From: an uncultured Clostridia bacterium | GTDB taxonomy: Bacteria; Bacillota; Clostridia; TANB77; CAG-465 | Direction: 5' to 3' | Length of the DNA: 44,308 nt | Assembly: GCA_947624625.1 (NCBI GenBank) | Contig: CANQLD010000006.1 | Span: 1 to 44,308, forward strand | Shown: one piece after another, positions 8,152 to 19,230 of the stretch | Position numbering within the stretch: position 1 is the first letter of the stretch | How the letters are laid out: every line of letters begins with the position of its first letter | Position numbers and translations under genes: made by a program | Notes under the pieces: model-generated | The model's database searches: none | What the model was told of the DNA's origin: nothing | The model's input: the letters and a program-made list of their open reading frames with translations, nothing else

Positions 8152-9660
8152 ATGCAGGTTAAATTTCTAATGCAAAAAGAAAATGAAAATAGTTTAATTG
8201 GTAATTTAATAGAAAGTTTTTCAAAAAAACCTAAGAAAGTATATATGTTTCTTGGAGATTTAAAAGAAGCTGGATTTAGGATGATTGAAGAAGAATTTAT
8301 TGATACAAAAATTAAATTATTTATGGCTATTGGTGTAAATAAAAAACATACTACTAGAAGTATGTTAGAAAGTATACTAGAATATACAAAAGATGCATAT
8401 TATTATATAAATAATGATATAGTAGAATATGATTCAAATATTTGTATATTTGAATATACAAATGAAGCTGAAGTTTATGTAAGTTCTTCATCTTTTTCAG
8501 AAAGCGGAGTAAGTGAAAATGTATCTTTGTATACAAAAACAATATTTAATCTAAAAGATACAGTAGAAAAAAATGAATATAAAACTGCAATAAAAGATTT
8601 AACTAAAGGTATAGAAGAATTTAATTTTGAAAAATTAGATAAAGAGGCAATAGAAAAATTAATTGAAAATAAAGAAATATTTACAACAAGACAGTATACT
8701 CATACAAATATAAAAAGTATATCTGAACTTTTAGGAAAAAATAAAGAAGAAAACGAATTAGAAAATGAAACAGTAAAAAATGTGGATGATGATATTATTG
8801 GTAATAATGTTGAAATTCCTAAAGTTGATTTATCAGATATTGATATAGATATTGGTGATATAGAAATCTCTGAAGAAAATAAAACTTCAAAAGAAAGTGA
8901 AAATAAAACTACTGAAAATGATATAGAAGTAGAATATGATGAAGAAGAATATACACCAAGTAATTTAGATGTTGAAGAAGATAGTTTGGAAGTAGAAGAT
9001 AAAAATGTAATTGACAAAAATAATGAGCTTTATGATGAAAGTATGGCTGATATGGAATTTGACGAAAACTCTGTAATTGATATAAATGATATGTTGTTTT
9101 CTAAAGCGGATGTAAAGCTTGATGAAAATGTAAAAAACAGAAAAAAGGAAACATCTAAAGAAGAATATGATGAATTTAGTGACGAGGAAGTACTTCAAGT
9201 AAAAAAGGTTAATTTAAATAATGTATCAAATTTAATAATGGAACTTCCAAGTAAAAATAGTAAAGGGCAAGACGCAACTAGTATTAAGATTCCTAATTAT
9301 GTACAAAAAATGATACCTGAATTCTTTGAATTACAAGAAGGAGAAAATGTTGAAATAAATGGAATTTCGTTTAAACAAAGAGATATAAAATTTGAGATAA
9401 TTGATGTAAAAAATGGTCAAAAATATTCAGATAGAAATGCTAAAATATCTCAGAAAAAAGGTCAATCATTTTTAGTATTTTCAAGTGATACAATAAAAAA
9501 TATTGAATATGATGAAAAAGATATTGCAAGAGTTATAAAACTAGCTAGTGATACATATCATATTGAAATTATACCTAAGAATATACAAGAGTATAAGTTA
9601 TGGGATAAGCTTTGTACATATGATTTTAAATCAAGTACAAGAAAGTATGGTATGATGTAA
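8152..9660 (+). CDS. Hypothetical protein; possible PLD/HKD-like N-terminal domain, long acidic linker, C-terminal domain
   Basis: RBS tggagg. N-terminal KLFMAIGVNKKHTTRSMLESIL...EAEVYVSSSSFSESG. Acidic low-complexity centre. Confidence 0.7.
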   Translation: MQVKFLMQKENENSLIGNLIESFSKKPKKVYMFLGDLKEAGFRMIEEEFIDTKIKLFMAIGVNKKHTTRSMLESILEYTKDAYYYINNDIVEYDSNICIFEYTNEAEVYVSSSSFSESGVSENVSLYTKTIFNLKDTVEKNEYKTAIKDLTKGIEEFNFEKLDKEAIEKLIENKEIFTTRQYTHTNIKSISELLGKNKEENELENETVKNVDDDIIGNNVEIPKVDLSDIDIDIGDIEISEENKTSKESENKTTENDIEVEYDEEEYTPSNLDVEEDSLEVEDKNVIDKNNELYDESMADMEFDENSVIDINDMLFSKADVKLDENVKNRKKETSKEEYDEFSDEEVLQVKKVNLNNVSNLIMELPSKNSKGQDATSIKIPNYVQKMIPEFFELQEGENVEINGISFKQRDIKFEIIDVKNGQKYSDRNAKISQKKGQSFLVFSSDTIKNIEYDEKDIARVIKLASDTYHIEIIPKNIQEYKLWDKLCTYDFKSSTRKYGMM

Positions 9661-9679
9661 ATAGTAAAGAAGAATATAA

Positions 9680-9716
9680 AAAATCATTCTAAATATTAAT
9701 TTAGGATGATTTTTTA
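9680..9716 (+). terminator. Intrinsic terminator
   Basis: AAATCATTCTAAAT / ATTTAGGATGATTT + T tract. Confidence 0.8.
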
Positions 9717-9802
9717 TTGATAGTGAAGTGTAAGAAAGAGAGTAACAATTTTGTTAACTTTTAATTATATTACTACATAAAATAAGGTAGGAGGTATTTA
9801 AA

Positions 9803-11180
9803 ATGAATGATTTTTATGTAGTAATAGATGCAGGACACGGCCGGAAATGATCCTGGCACAGTAGGAAATGGTGTACAAGAAAAAGATTTAACTCTGCAAA
9901 TTTCTAAATATATGTACGATAGATTTAAAGAATTGGGTATACCTGCAACTTTAACTAGGACATCAGATGAAACACTTTCAAGTACAGAAAGAGTAAAAAG
10001 AATATTAAATGCTTATGGAAATAAATCAAATGTTATTTTAATTTCTAATCATATAAATTCAAGTGCAACACCAAATACAGCAGAAGGAGCTGAAGTTATA
10101 TATGCACTAAGAAACGAAGATACACTAGCAAAAAATATACTAAATGCGTTAAAAAATGAGGGGCAAGTGGTTAGAAGAGTATACCAAAGAGCAAGTGAAA
10201 ATAATCCAAATACAGATTATTATTTTATACATAGAGAAACAGGTAAATTAGAGCCAGTTATAATTGAATATGGCTTTATTAATAACACAGAAGATATAAA
10301 TAGAGTAAAGAACAATTACAAAAGATATGTTGATGCTATTGTTGATGCAGTAATAGAAACAGAAAGAGGAACTTTAATTTCTCCTACATCTGATACATAC
10401 ACGGTAAGACCTGGGGATACTTTATGGGAGATTGCAAAAATGTTTGGAATTAGTGTAGAAAGACTGAAAGCTATAAATAATTTAACTAGTAATATAATTT
10501 CAATAGGGCAAGTGTTAAAAGTTTCAGATAGTGGGGAAGATGTGGATACTTATACCGTAAAACCGGGCGATACGTTATATAGCATAGCAAAAATGTATAA
10601 TATGAGTGTTGAAATGTTAAAAGAACTTAATAATTTAACAACTAATATAATTTCTATTGGTCAAGTACTTAAGGTAAATGGAACTCCTATTCAAGATGAT
10701 ATGCCTAACTTTCAAGAGGAAGATACTTATACTGTACAATTTGGAGATACACTATATAAAATTGCAAAAATGTATAATACTACAGTTGAAAACTTAATGG
10801 AACTTAATAATTTATCTTCTAATATATTGTCAGTAGGACAAATACTAAAAGTTAGTGGGGAAAAAAATATAACTCCTTCAGAATATGTTGTAAAACCTGG
10901 AGATACATTATATAAAATAGCAAGAGAATTTAATGTAAGTGTAGAAGAATTAAAGACTATAAATAATTTAACTACTAATGTGATATTAATAGGGCAATTA
11001 TTAAAAATTCCAAATAATAGGTGCGATAGAAATCATACACCATACATATATAGAGTAAAAGCAGGAGACACTTTATTTAGCTTAGCAAAAGCAAATAGTA
11101 CAACAGTTGATAAAATAATTACTTTAAATAATTTAGATAATGATATAATATTTGTTGGACAGTTATTAATAATACCATAA
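9803..11180 (+). CDS. N-acetylmuramoyl-L-alanine amidase (Amidase_3) with five LysM domains; reading frame joined by +1 shift at CGG 9842-9844
   Basis: ATG 9803 with RBS aggtaggagg gives MNDFYVVIDAGHG then CGG AAA TGA. Skipping C9842 gives DAGHGGNDPGTVGNG, the canonical Amidase_3 motif. LysM units YTVRPGDTLWEIAK... x5. Confidence 0.9.
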
Positions 11181-11189
11181 ATAGATAAG

Positions 11190-11225
11190 GTAGGATAGAC
11201 AATTAATTATCCTACTTTTATTTTT
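11190..11225 (+). terminator. Intrinsic terminator
   Basis: GTAGGATA / TATCCTAC + T-rich tract. Confidence 0.75.
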
Positions 11226-11355
11226 TAATATATATATTTCATATTTATTACATTTTGTATATAAATGCGAAAATTCTAAAGTAATTACCTATACTCACTT
11301 GAAAAAAAAAATAACTTATGATATATTGAAGGAGATATAGATAGGGAGTGATTTA

Positions 11356-12600
11356 ATGAGTAGTTTAAAAGATACTGATATTGAATTATTTAATTATATA
11401 GAGGATGAAAGAAAAAGACAAGAAAATAATATTGAGCTTATTGCCTCTGAAAATTTTGTAAGTCCTAGTGTTCTTGAGGCAGTTGGCTCAATTTTAACAA
11501 ATAAATATGCAGAAGGTTATCCTTCAAAGAGATATTATGGTGGTTGTGTAAATGTGGATAATGTGGAAAGACTTGCAATAGAAAGAGCAAAAAAGCTTTT
11601 TAATGCTGAACACGCAAATGTACAACCACATAGTGGTAGTCAAGCTAATATGGCAGTATATATGTCTGTACTTACTCCAGGAGATACAATACTTGGTATG
11701 AACCTTGCAAATGGAGGACATCTAACACATGGAAGTCCAGTTAATTTTTCTGGTAAATTATTTCATTTTGTATCATATGGTACAGATGAAAATGGATATA
11801 TTGATTACGAAGATGTATTAAAAAAAGCTGAAGAAGCAAAACCTAAAATGATTGTTGCCGGAGCTAGTGCTTATCCAAGAAGTATAGATTTCAAAAAGTT
11901 TAGGGAAATTGCTGATAAAGTAGGTGCATACCTTATGGTAGATATGGCACATATTGCAGGACTTGTATGCACAGGAAACCATATGTCACCAGTAGAATAT
12001 GCTGATTTTGTCACTTCTACAACTCACAAAACATTAAGAGGTCCAAGAGGTGGTTTAATACTTTGCAAAGAAAAATATGCAAAGGCAATAGATAAAACAA
12101 TATTCCCAGGAATTCAAGGTGGACCTTTAGAACATGTTATAGCAGGAAAAGCAGTTTGCTTTAAAGAGGCACTTGAGCCTGAATTTAAAGAGTATATAGA
12201 CCAAGTTGTGCTAAATTGCAAAACTCTTGCAAATGAATTAGTAAAAAGAGGATTTAAACTTGTTTCAGGTGGTACGGATAATCATTTGATGTTAATTGAT
12301 TTAACATCTAAAAATATAACTGGTAAAGAGGCTGAAGGATTACTTGAAGGAGTAAATATAACTGTAAATAAAAATGCTATTCCAAATGATAAAGAAAAAC
12401 CAACAGTAACAAGTGGAATTAGAGTTGGAACTGCAGCTTGCACTACAAAAGGCTTAAAAGAAAATGATATGGTTAAACTTGCAGAAGCATTTGATTTAGT
12501 ATTATCTAAAAATATGGATAATGTTTCTGAGAAAAGTTATGAAGAAAATGTTGAAAAAGCAAGAAATATAGTAAAAGAATTAGTAAAAAAATATGTATAG
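11356..12600 (+). CDS. glyA: Serine hydroxymethyltransferase
   Basis: [60 protein letters not shown]. Confidence 0.97.
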   Translation: MSSLKDTDIELFNYIEDERKRQENNIELIASENFVSPSVLEAVGSILTNKYAEGYPSKRYYGGCVNVDNVERLAIERAKKLFNAEHANVQPHSGSQANMAVYMSVLTPGDTILGMNLANGGHLTHGSPVNFSGKLFHFVSYGTDENGYIDYEDVLKKAEEAKPKMIVAGASAYPRSIDFKKFREIADKVGAYLMVDMAHIAGLVCTGNHMSPVEYADFVTSTTHKTLRGPRGGLILCKEKYAKAIDKTIFPGIQGGPLEHVIAGKAVCFKEALEPEFKEYIDQVVLNCKTLANELVKRGFKLVSGGTDNHLMLIDLTSKNITGKEAEGLLEGVNITVNKNAIPNDKEKPTVTSGIRVGTAACTTKGLKENDMVKLAEAFDLVLSKNMDNVSEKSYEENVEKARNIVKELVKKYV

Positions 12601-12617
12601 AGTAAGAGGGTGAGAAT

Positions 12618-13931
12618 ATGCAAGGTTTATCTGTAGATTTTAGTAATTTAAAAAATTTTGTCTCAGATGAAGAGTTTAATTTCATGAGAGGAAAAATAGA
12701 ATCTGCACATAAAATGCTGCAAGAAAAAAGCGGTGAAGGAAGAAATATGCTTGGATGGTTAGATACACCAAGTAGTAGAAATGAAGAAGAATTAAATAGA
12801 ATTAAAGAGGCGGCAATGAAAATACAAAAACAATGTGATGTATTTGTTGTTGTTGGAATAGGTGGCTCATATCTTGGAGCTAAAGCTATGATAGATATAT
12901 TTACTAATAACTTTAGTAATATGTTGCCATTAAGCGAAAGAAAATTTCCACAAATTATATTTGCTGGAAATAACTTAAGTGGTAAGTATCTTAGAAACCT
13001 TGTTGAATTTCTAGAAGATAAAGATATTGCAGTTAATGTTATTTCAAAATCAGGTAAAACTTTAGAGCCAGCTATAACTTTTAGAGTATTAAAAATACTT
13101 ATGGAACAAAAATATGGAATAGCTGGAGCAGCTGAAAGAATATATGTTACAACAGATGAATCTAAAGGTCTGCTTCACGATATAGCAGAAAAAAATGATT
13201 ATGAAACATTTGTTATACCAGATAATGTTGGCGGAAGGTATTCTGTACTTACACCTGTTGGACTTTTGCCTATGGCAGTTGCAAATATAAACATTGAGGA
13301 TATATTAGATGGAGCTCAATTTGCATCACATCTATTTAATGAAGAAAAAATAGAATATAACGACTGCTATAAATATGCAGCATATAGAAATATTTTATAT
13401 GCTAAGGGAAAAGAAATAGAAATACTTGCAAGTTATGATCCTTGTTTTAGATATTTCATTGAATGGTTTAAGCAATTATTTGGAGAAAGTGAAGGAAAAA
13501 ACGGTAGAGGTATTTATCCATCAGGAGCTTTATTTACAACTGATTTACACTCTATGGGACAAATGATACAAGAAGGAAGAAGAAATATATTTGAAACTGT
13601 TATTAATGTGCAACTTGATAGGAGCTTTATAGAGCTTCCAAAGACTGATGATAATTTAGATGAATTAAATTATTTAGCAGGTAAGAGTATTGAATATATT
13701 AATAAACAAGCATTTAGCGGAACAGTAGAAGCACATAAATCTGGAGGAGTACCAAATATTATAATAAATTTAGATGACTTAAATGAATATAATATTGGTC
13801 AACTTATATTCTTCTTTGAAAAAGCCTGTGCAATAAGTGGATATATACTTGGGGTAAATCCTTTTAATCAACCGGGTGTTGAGGCATATAAAAAGAATAT
13901 GATGAATTTACTTAGTAATGATAATGAATAA
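12618..13931 (+). CDS. pgi: Glucose-6-phosphate isomerase
   Basis: VVVGIGGSYLGAKA, VISKSGKTLEPAITFR, GGRYSVLTPVGLLP. Confidence 0.96.
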   Translation: MQGLSVDFSNLKNFVSDEEFNFMRGKIESAHKMLQEKSGEGRNMLGWLDTPSSRNEEELNRIKEAAMKIQKQCDVFVVVGIGGSYLGAKAMIDIFTNNFSNMLPLSERKFPQIIFAGNNLSGKYLRNLVEFLEDKDIAVNVISKSGKTLEPAITFRVLKILMEQKYGIAGAAERIYVTTDESKGLLHDIAEKNDYETFVIPDNVGGRYSVLTPVGLLPMAVANINIEDILDGAQFASHLFNEEKIEYNDCYKYAAYRNILYAKGKEIEILASYDPCFRYFIEWFKQLFGESEGKNGRGIYPSGALFTTDLHSMGQMIQEGRRNIFETVINVQLDRSFIELPKTDDNLDELNYLAGKSIEYINKQAFSGTVEAHKSGGVPNIIINLDDLNEYNIGQLIFFFEKACAISGYILGVNPFNQPGVEAYKKNMMNLLSNDNE

Positions 13932-13945
13932 TGAGAAAGTTATTA

Positions 13946-13983
13946 AAATAGATAAGTAGTATTTACTATTTATCTATTTTTAT
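13946..13983 (+). terminator. Intrinsic terminator
   Basis: AAATAGATAA...TTATCTATTT + T tract. Confidence 0.7.
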
Positions 13984-14113
13984 ATTTCAACAGTATTTCT
14001 TTTTTGTAACAAAAAAATTATTTTTGAAACTGATATTTACTAAAAATAATTTTTTATATATAATTTAATATGTAAATAATATTTATTTATAACGTTATAT
14101 AGAGGAGGTATGT

Positions 14114-14614
14114 ATGAAAGAAGGAAAAAAGCAAATTAGTGTAATAACTATAATTTTAGGTATTATTATTGTTATCGCTATAGTGGTAGTAGTTTGGCTT
14201 GTAATAAATAATAATACAAGTAGTAAAAGTGGCACTAATTCTTCTGAGCTAATTGTTAAAGATATTCCTGGAGACGAATTCGTAAGTGTAGAAGGAGACG
14301 CAAGAGTAAATATTAGTGAACAGCTAAAAAATGAGAAAGGTTTTGATTCATTTGTATTTAGTGATTTTAATGTTTATTCAGTTGACTCTGTTAGTAGAAT
14401 CGAATATGAAGTATTAAATGCTTCAGATGAAAGAAAAAACTTAGATGATTTTAATATCAATATTTATGATACTGAAGGTCTTGTTGGAAGTATTCCTTGT
14501 AAGGGAGAAGAATTAGCAGCTGGACAGTCAAAGCATTTAAGTGTAATTGTAGATGCTGACATCTCAAATTTATATAATTTAGATGTTAGTCAAGTATATT
14601 CTAATGGGTTATAG
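14114..14614 (+). CDS. Membrane-anchored extracellular protein (FxLYD-like domain?)
   Basis: N-terminal TM; YEVLNASDERKNLDDFNINIYDTEGLVGSI; RBS gaggaggt. Confidence 0.6.
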   Translation: MKEGKKQISVITIILGIIIVIAIVVVVWLVINNNTSSKSGTNSSELIVKDIPGDEFVSVEGDARVNISEQLKNEKGFDSFVFSDFNVYSVDSVSRIEYEVLNASDERKNLDDFNINIYDTEGLVGSIPCKGEELAAGQSKHLSVIVDADISNLYNLDVSQVYSNGL

Positions 14615-14625
14615 GAGAAGTGATT

Positions 14626-15189
14626 ATGAATAAAAAGAAATTATGGATAATAATAGGTATTGTAGCAATTTTATTAGTTGTTGCAGTAGGTATTATACTA
14701 CTAATTAATTTTTTGCCACAAGGAGAAGATGAATATAGTGATACGTATTTACCTGAAGAAAAATATTCTGTGAGCATAGAAGATTTTTTGTATGCATATA
14801 CAGACGATCAAATGGCAGCCTATGATGAACAAGGCAATAAAATTAATTCAAGTGAAGAAGTACCATTTGAAAAATTGATTTTTGACAATAAAGTTGGAAT
14901 GTATGGTTTTAATTTGATTTATGATATGGAAGATACAGTTATAACTTATACAATAAAAAATCATACAAAAGAAAATATTGAAGCTTTCAATTATAGATTA
15001 CAACTTGTAAATTCAGTTGGACAAATACTTGGAAGTATTGATTTAGAAAGCAAGGAATTACCAGCATTATCAAAGTATGATGTTACATTAACTGTAGATG
15101 AGGATGTAACAGATATATATGATATTACTCCAGTTACAGATTTAAATGTATATGGAAAAGTAGGAGGTGGAAATAGTGAAATTAAATAA
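14626..15189 (+). CDS. Membrane-anchored extracellular protein, apparent paralogue of the upstream gene
   Basis: N-terminal TM; YTIKNHTKENIEAFNYRLQLVNSVGQILGSIDLESKELPALSKYDVTLTVD; RBS aggagaag. Confidence 0.6.
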   Translation: MNKKKLWIIIGIVAILLVVAVGIILLINFLPQGEDEYSDTYLPEEKYSVSIEDFLYAYTDDQMAAYDEQGNKINSSEEVPFEKLIFDNKVGMYGFNLIYDMEDTVITYTIKNHTKENIEAFNYRLQLVNSVGQILGSIDLESKELPALSKYDVTLTVDEDVTDIYDITPVTDLNVYGKVGGGNSEIK

Positions 15190-18100
15190 AATAATAGTTT
15201 TAGTTATAGTATTTTCTATGGTGCTTACAACTTTTTCACCTTTAGTAAATATCTCATTTGCAACCTCAAATGTGAGTACTGAAAAATATATAGATTTTTC
15301 AACTAAAGAAAAAACTCTAGCTATTGGAAAATCAACAAAGGTAACTCCTTCAAAAAAAGGTATTAGTTCAAATAGTGCTATTTCTTGGACAAGTAGTAAT
15401 CCAAATGTTGCAATTGTTGATGAAAAGGGTAAGGTTACTAGTGTATCAAGAGGAACTACTGTTATAACAGCAAGTGCAGACGGAGTTTCAGCAAGCTATA
15501 ATCTAACAGTAATACCTGGCAAAGCAGAAATATATTATGCAGACACTAATGCTAAAGTACAAGGAAGTGTTGTACTTTCTATATATGATGAGGAAAGTTT
15601 TGTATTTCAAGATGAACTTTTATCAATTGAAGAGTCTGAGGTGAGTTGGACAAGTAGTAAAGAAAGTATCTGTACAGTAGATCAAACAGGAACAGTAAGA
15701 GCAGTTGCAAACGGAAATGCAACAATAACTGCTACTTTAAAAAATGATGATAAAGTAAAAAAGACTATGCGTATAAATGTTGATACACCAGTATCAGATA
15801 TTGATTTAGAAGAAAATCAAGTACTTACGTATGTCGGTGAAAAAGCACAAATTGAGTATAAAGTATTACCAGATGAAGCAGCTAATACAAGGATGAAATT
15901 TGAAGTTGATGATAAAGAAATATGTTCAGTAAATTCAAAAGGTGTTGTTACAGGTAAAGAAGATGGAACAACAACAGTTAAAATGACATCTATTTCAAAT
16001 CCTGAAATATCTGAATTAATAACTGTTGAAGTTAGAGCTGAAAGAGAATATAAACCTGTATCAACATATGATATAGCACCTAAAAATATATATGCATTAA
16101 GTGATTCTTCAGAAAGAATTGATTTAAATGATATTGTTTCATTCATAAACGATTATGGAGATGATGCTGTTTTTATAAATAATACACCAGATATAATTGA
16201 TTTAAAATATGATAAAAATCAATATACTGTTTCTGGTAAAAAAACAGGACAAGCTTCAATAACAGTAAATTATTCTGGAATGACAGATACAATTAATATT
16301 GTAGTTGGTAACTATATTGATAAACAAGTATTTACTAATGGAAAAGTCACTAGTGAATATAATAAAGTAACATCCATTGCTAAAATGAAAGCAATTCCAG
16401 ACCCGGATGATGAAACAAAAACTATTGACTATGTTAAAGATTATCCTCTTGAAGTTGGAGCAAAAACATATTTTCAAATATTAGTTTCTCCAATAACTGC
16501 TTCAGTAGATGACCTTCAAATGGAGTTATCAAATACAGAAGATTTCGTATTAAATAATGATGGAAGTGTAACTGCTTTAGTACCTAACAAAACAACAAAT
16601 TTAATAATTACTTCAAAAACAAATTTGGAGGTAGAACTTAAATTAAGATTAAAATCAAGTATTGGAAATGTTGTAGAAGTAAGATTTGCAAAAGATTATG
16701 TTGGAGAAAATAGTTTTGACATTAATAAATATAAAACATATACTTTTAATCCGATTTTTATAATGGAATCAGGTAAAGTTTATGATCCAGTTGCTGATGA
16801 AAAAATTATAGAGGATGAAGTATATAAAGCATTGAAAAAAAATGTAAAAATAACTTGTGAAGATGAAGATATTGTAAAAATTTCATCTGGAAATAGATTG
16901 CAACTTATTAAAGGTGTAAATGGAACAGGAATACTTAAAATAGAATACGATAAAACGAAAAATGCAAGAGGAACAGAAGATTCAGCGGATATAATTAATT
17001 ATGCTAATTTTGAAGCTACAGGAAAAGTTATAGAAACTATAAAAAGTATAAAATTTGTAAAGACTAAATATGAAATGGCAACAGGTGAAGCAATAGCATT
17101 TAATCCAATATTTAAATTAAGCGAAGGAACAACTTTAGATCCTACAGAAGATGGTGTAATAGAGTCTGAAGACTATCAAAAATTTTTATCAGAAGTTGGA
17201 CTTGTTGAAGTTGAAGAAAATGGAAATTATGTTCGAACTACTGGATTAGTAAATTTAAGATACAAAGATGATGGAACAACAAATAATATAATAGATACAG
17301 TTTATGAAGGAAAATGTAAAATAAAGATGATTGTAAATGCAAATCCAGACATAAAGGCAGAGACAACTCTTGAAATTAAGAGCCCGTATGTATTACAAAA
17401 CCAAGAAGAAGGAGCAAAAGTATCAAAAACAATTAATGCTACAAGATATGTAAATGCCGATTCTCTTACAATAAATTCAAATGTTAATGGAGAAGGAGAG
17501 ATTACTTCAATTTCAAGAAGTACACCAATATATACTTTTGAAAAATATACTAATGGATATTGTAGAGTAGCATATGAAGGAAATGAAAATTTATATGTTG
17601 AAGCAAAATATTTAGCTGAAAAGCAAGAAAATACAGTAAAAAAAGAAAAGAAAACAAGTTCTAGTTCAAGTAGCAGTTCTTCAAGTAGTAATCAATCTTC
17701 AGGAGGAAGTAGCTCTTCAAGTAGTAGTGGAAGTTCATCATCTAGTGGTGGCTCAAGTGGAACATCTGCTATAAAAATAGAAGATAATAGATATGTAGTT
17801 GCAGAGAGTGGTTTAAATGTTAGAAAGAAACCATCAACAAGTGCTGATGTACTTGGTACATTAAAATATGGAAGTCAAGTATACGTTGAAGAAAAGTATT
17901 CAGATGGTTGGGCAAAAGTACGACTATATGAAGATGCTATAGGATATGTTGTAAGTGAGCATGTAGGTGAAAAACCACCACCAAAGAAATCTACAAGTAA
18001 TAATTCAAGTTCATCAAAAAGTAGCGGTGGTACACCACTGGGATTTGATAATAAAAGGTATGCAGTATGTAATACAGGTATATATTTAACGAAAGAGGCT

Positions 18101-18238
18101 TTAATGCCTATAACTTATGTTAAACGTGGACAAAAAATAACTGCTGTAACCAAATATGATGATGGTTGGAGTAAAGTTACAAGTCCTGCAAAAGGATATA
18201 TGATATCATCAGATTTAGCCCCACAACCACCAGAATAA
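15176..18238 (+). CDS. Secreted surface protein: BIG2-type Ig-like domains, Ser-rich linker, bacterial SH3 domains
   Basis: Signal peptide. SWTSSNPNVAIVDEKGKVTSVSRGTTVITASADG repeats. Poly-Ser/Gly linker. RYVVAESGLNVRKKPSTSADVLGTLKYGSQVYVEEKYSDGWAKV. GTG 15176 has better RBS spacing than 15167. Confidence 0.85.
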   Translation: MKLNKIIVLVIVFSMVLTTFSPLVNISFATSNVSTEKYIDFSTKEKTLAIGKSTKVTPSKKGISSNSAISWTSSNPNVAIVDEKGKVTSVSRGTTVITASADGVSASYNLTVIPGKAEIYYADTNAKVQGSVVLSIYDEESFVFQDELLSIEESEVSWTSSKESICTVDQTGTVRAVANGNATITATLKNDDKVKKTMRINVDTPVSDIDLEENQVLTYVGEKAQIEYKVLPDEAANTRMKFEVDDKEICSVNSKGVVTGKEDGTTTVKMTSISNPEISELITVEVRAEREYKPVSTYDIAPKNIYALSDSSERIDLNDIVSFINDYGDDAVFINNTPDIIDLKYDKNQYTVSGKKTGQASITVNYSGMTDTINIVVGNYIDKQVFTNGKVTSEYNKVTSIAKMKAIPDPDDETKTIDYVKDYPLEVGAKTYFQILVSPITASVDDLQMELSNTEDFVLNNDGSVTALVPNKTTNLIITSKTNLEVELKLRLKSSIGNVVEVRFAKDYVGENSFDINKYKTYTFNPIFIMESGKVYDPVADEKIIEDEVYKALKKNVKITCEDEDIVKISSGNRLQLIKGVNGTGILKIEYDKTKNARGTEDSADIINYANFEATGKVIETIKSIKFVKTKYEMATGEAIAFNPIFKLSEGTTLDPTEDGVIESEDYQKFLSEVGLVEVEENGNYVRTTGLVNLRYKDDGTTNNIIDTVYEGKCKIKMIVNANPDIKAETTLEIKSPYVLQNQEEGAKVSKTINATRYVNADSLTINSNVNGEGEITSISRSTPIYTFEKYTNGYCRVAYEGNENLYVEAKYLAEKQENTVKKEKKTSSSSSSSSSSSNQSSGGSSSSSSSGSSSSSGGSSGTSAIKIEDNRYVVAESGLNVRKKPSTSADVLGTLKYGSQVYVEEKYSDGWAKVRLYEDAIGYVVSEHVGEKPPPKKSTSNNSSSSKSSGGTPLGFDNKRYAVCNTGIYLTKEALMPITYVKRGQKITAVTKYDDGWSKVTSPAKGYMISSDLAPQPPE

Positions 18239-18260
18239 TATAAAGAAAAATATAAAATAA

Positions 18261-18309
18261 AAATGTGAAACATTTATCTTGAAAAAGACAAATTTGTTTC
18301 ACATTTTTT
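18261..18309 (+). terminator. Intrinsic terminator
   Basis: AAATGTGAAACA ... TGTTTCACATTTTTT. Confidence 0.75.
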
Positions 18310-18371
18310 TATTAGACTTTTGAATCTTTATATGATATAATTTTCTTGTCTATAATTGTTTAGGAGTAGAA

Positions 18372-19097
18372 ATGGTAAAATTATTAAATTCAAATATTCT
18401 TAAGGTAATAGCTATAATATGTATGATTATTGATCATATAGGTTACTTTTTTTTATTAGATATAAATTATGATTTATACATTATTTTTAGAGGTATTGGA
18501 AGAATTGCTATGCCTATTTTTGTGTTTTTGCTTGTAGAAGGATATATACATACAAAAAAGTTAGAAAACTATATAGCCAGAGTTGCTATTATTGCGATTT
18601 TAACACAGATAATAATAACTGTATTTGATATACAAATTTATGGATATGTTAGAGGTATTAATATATTAGTATCTTTTGTGCTAATTTTAGCATTATTAAG
18701 AATAATTGATGAAAAAAAGATATGTAATAATAAAAATATTGATTTGTTATTAAGAGTTATGTCTTTGTTTAGTATTGTAGTAATATATTTTGTAGTAGAT
18801 ATTGATTATTCGTATTTTGCACCAATACTTGCATTATTTTTCTATGTAACAAATAGAATAAAAAATAAAAAGAATATATTAATTATAGAGAGTTTATATT
18901 TTTTAATTATACCAATTATATCTATTTTTGCAATTAACAATATACTTGGAATTACTACAATAATATCAGCATTTTTAATAATGTTATATAACGGAAAACT
19001 TGGAAGAAAAAACAAAATTATACAGTATGCATATTATTTATTTTTCCCTGTACATTATTTAATTATTTATATGATTAAATTATTACTTATTATATAA
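18372..19097 (+). CDS. TraX-family membrane protein
   Basis: LKVIAIICMIIDHIGYFF...FRGIGRIAMPIFVFLLVEGYIHTKKLENYIARVAI typical of TraX. Confidence 0.85.
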   Translation: MVKLLNSNILKVIAIICMIIDHIGYFFLLDINYDLYIIFRGIGRIAMPIFVFLLVEGYIHTKKLENYIARVAIIAILTQIIITVFDIQIYGYVRGINILVSFVLILALLRIIDEKKICNNKNIDLLLRVMSLFSIVVIYFVVDIDYSYFAPILALFFYVTNRIKNKKNILIIESLYFLIIPIISIFAINNILGITTIISAFLIMLYNGKLGRKNKIIQYAYYLFFPVHYLIIYMIKLLLII

Positions 19098-19122
19098 CAA
19101 TAAAAATTGTTTACATAAACTA

Positions 19123-19151
19123 TTTACAAAATAAAATAAATATGATATAAT
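19123..19151 (+). promoter_or_regulatory. Putative sigma-A promoter
   Basis: TTTACA, 17-nt spacer, TATAAT. Confidence 0.6.
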
Positions 19152-19230
19152 GAGTGCAACTTAGTAATTTTTTGCAAATATTGAACATAAGAATAGTAAT
19201 ATATAAGGTTCAAAGGAGGAAATATTTTTT

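Noticed and set aside
15817-16146. 109-aa minus-strand ORF (and 16256-16477, 25331-25720, 26929-27351, 35329-35769)
   Set aside because: Antisense frames over strong plus-strand genes; compositionally typical of shadow ORFs in AT-rich DNA.
17655-17765. Ser/Gly repeat tract as a DNA-level repeat element
   Set aside because: In-frame Ser/Gly linker between domains of the surface protein, with varied Ser codons.
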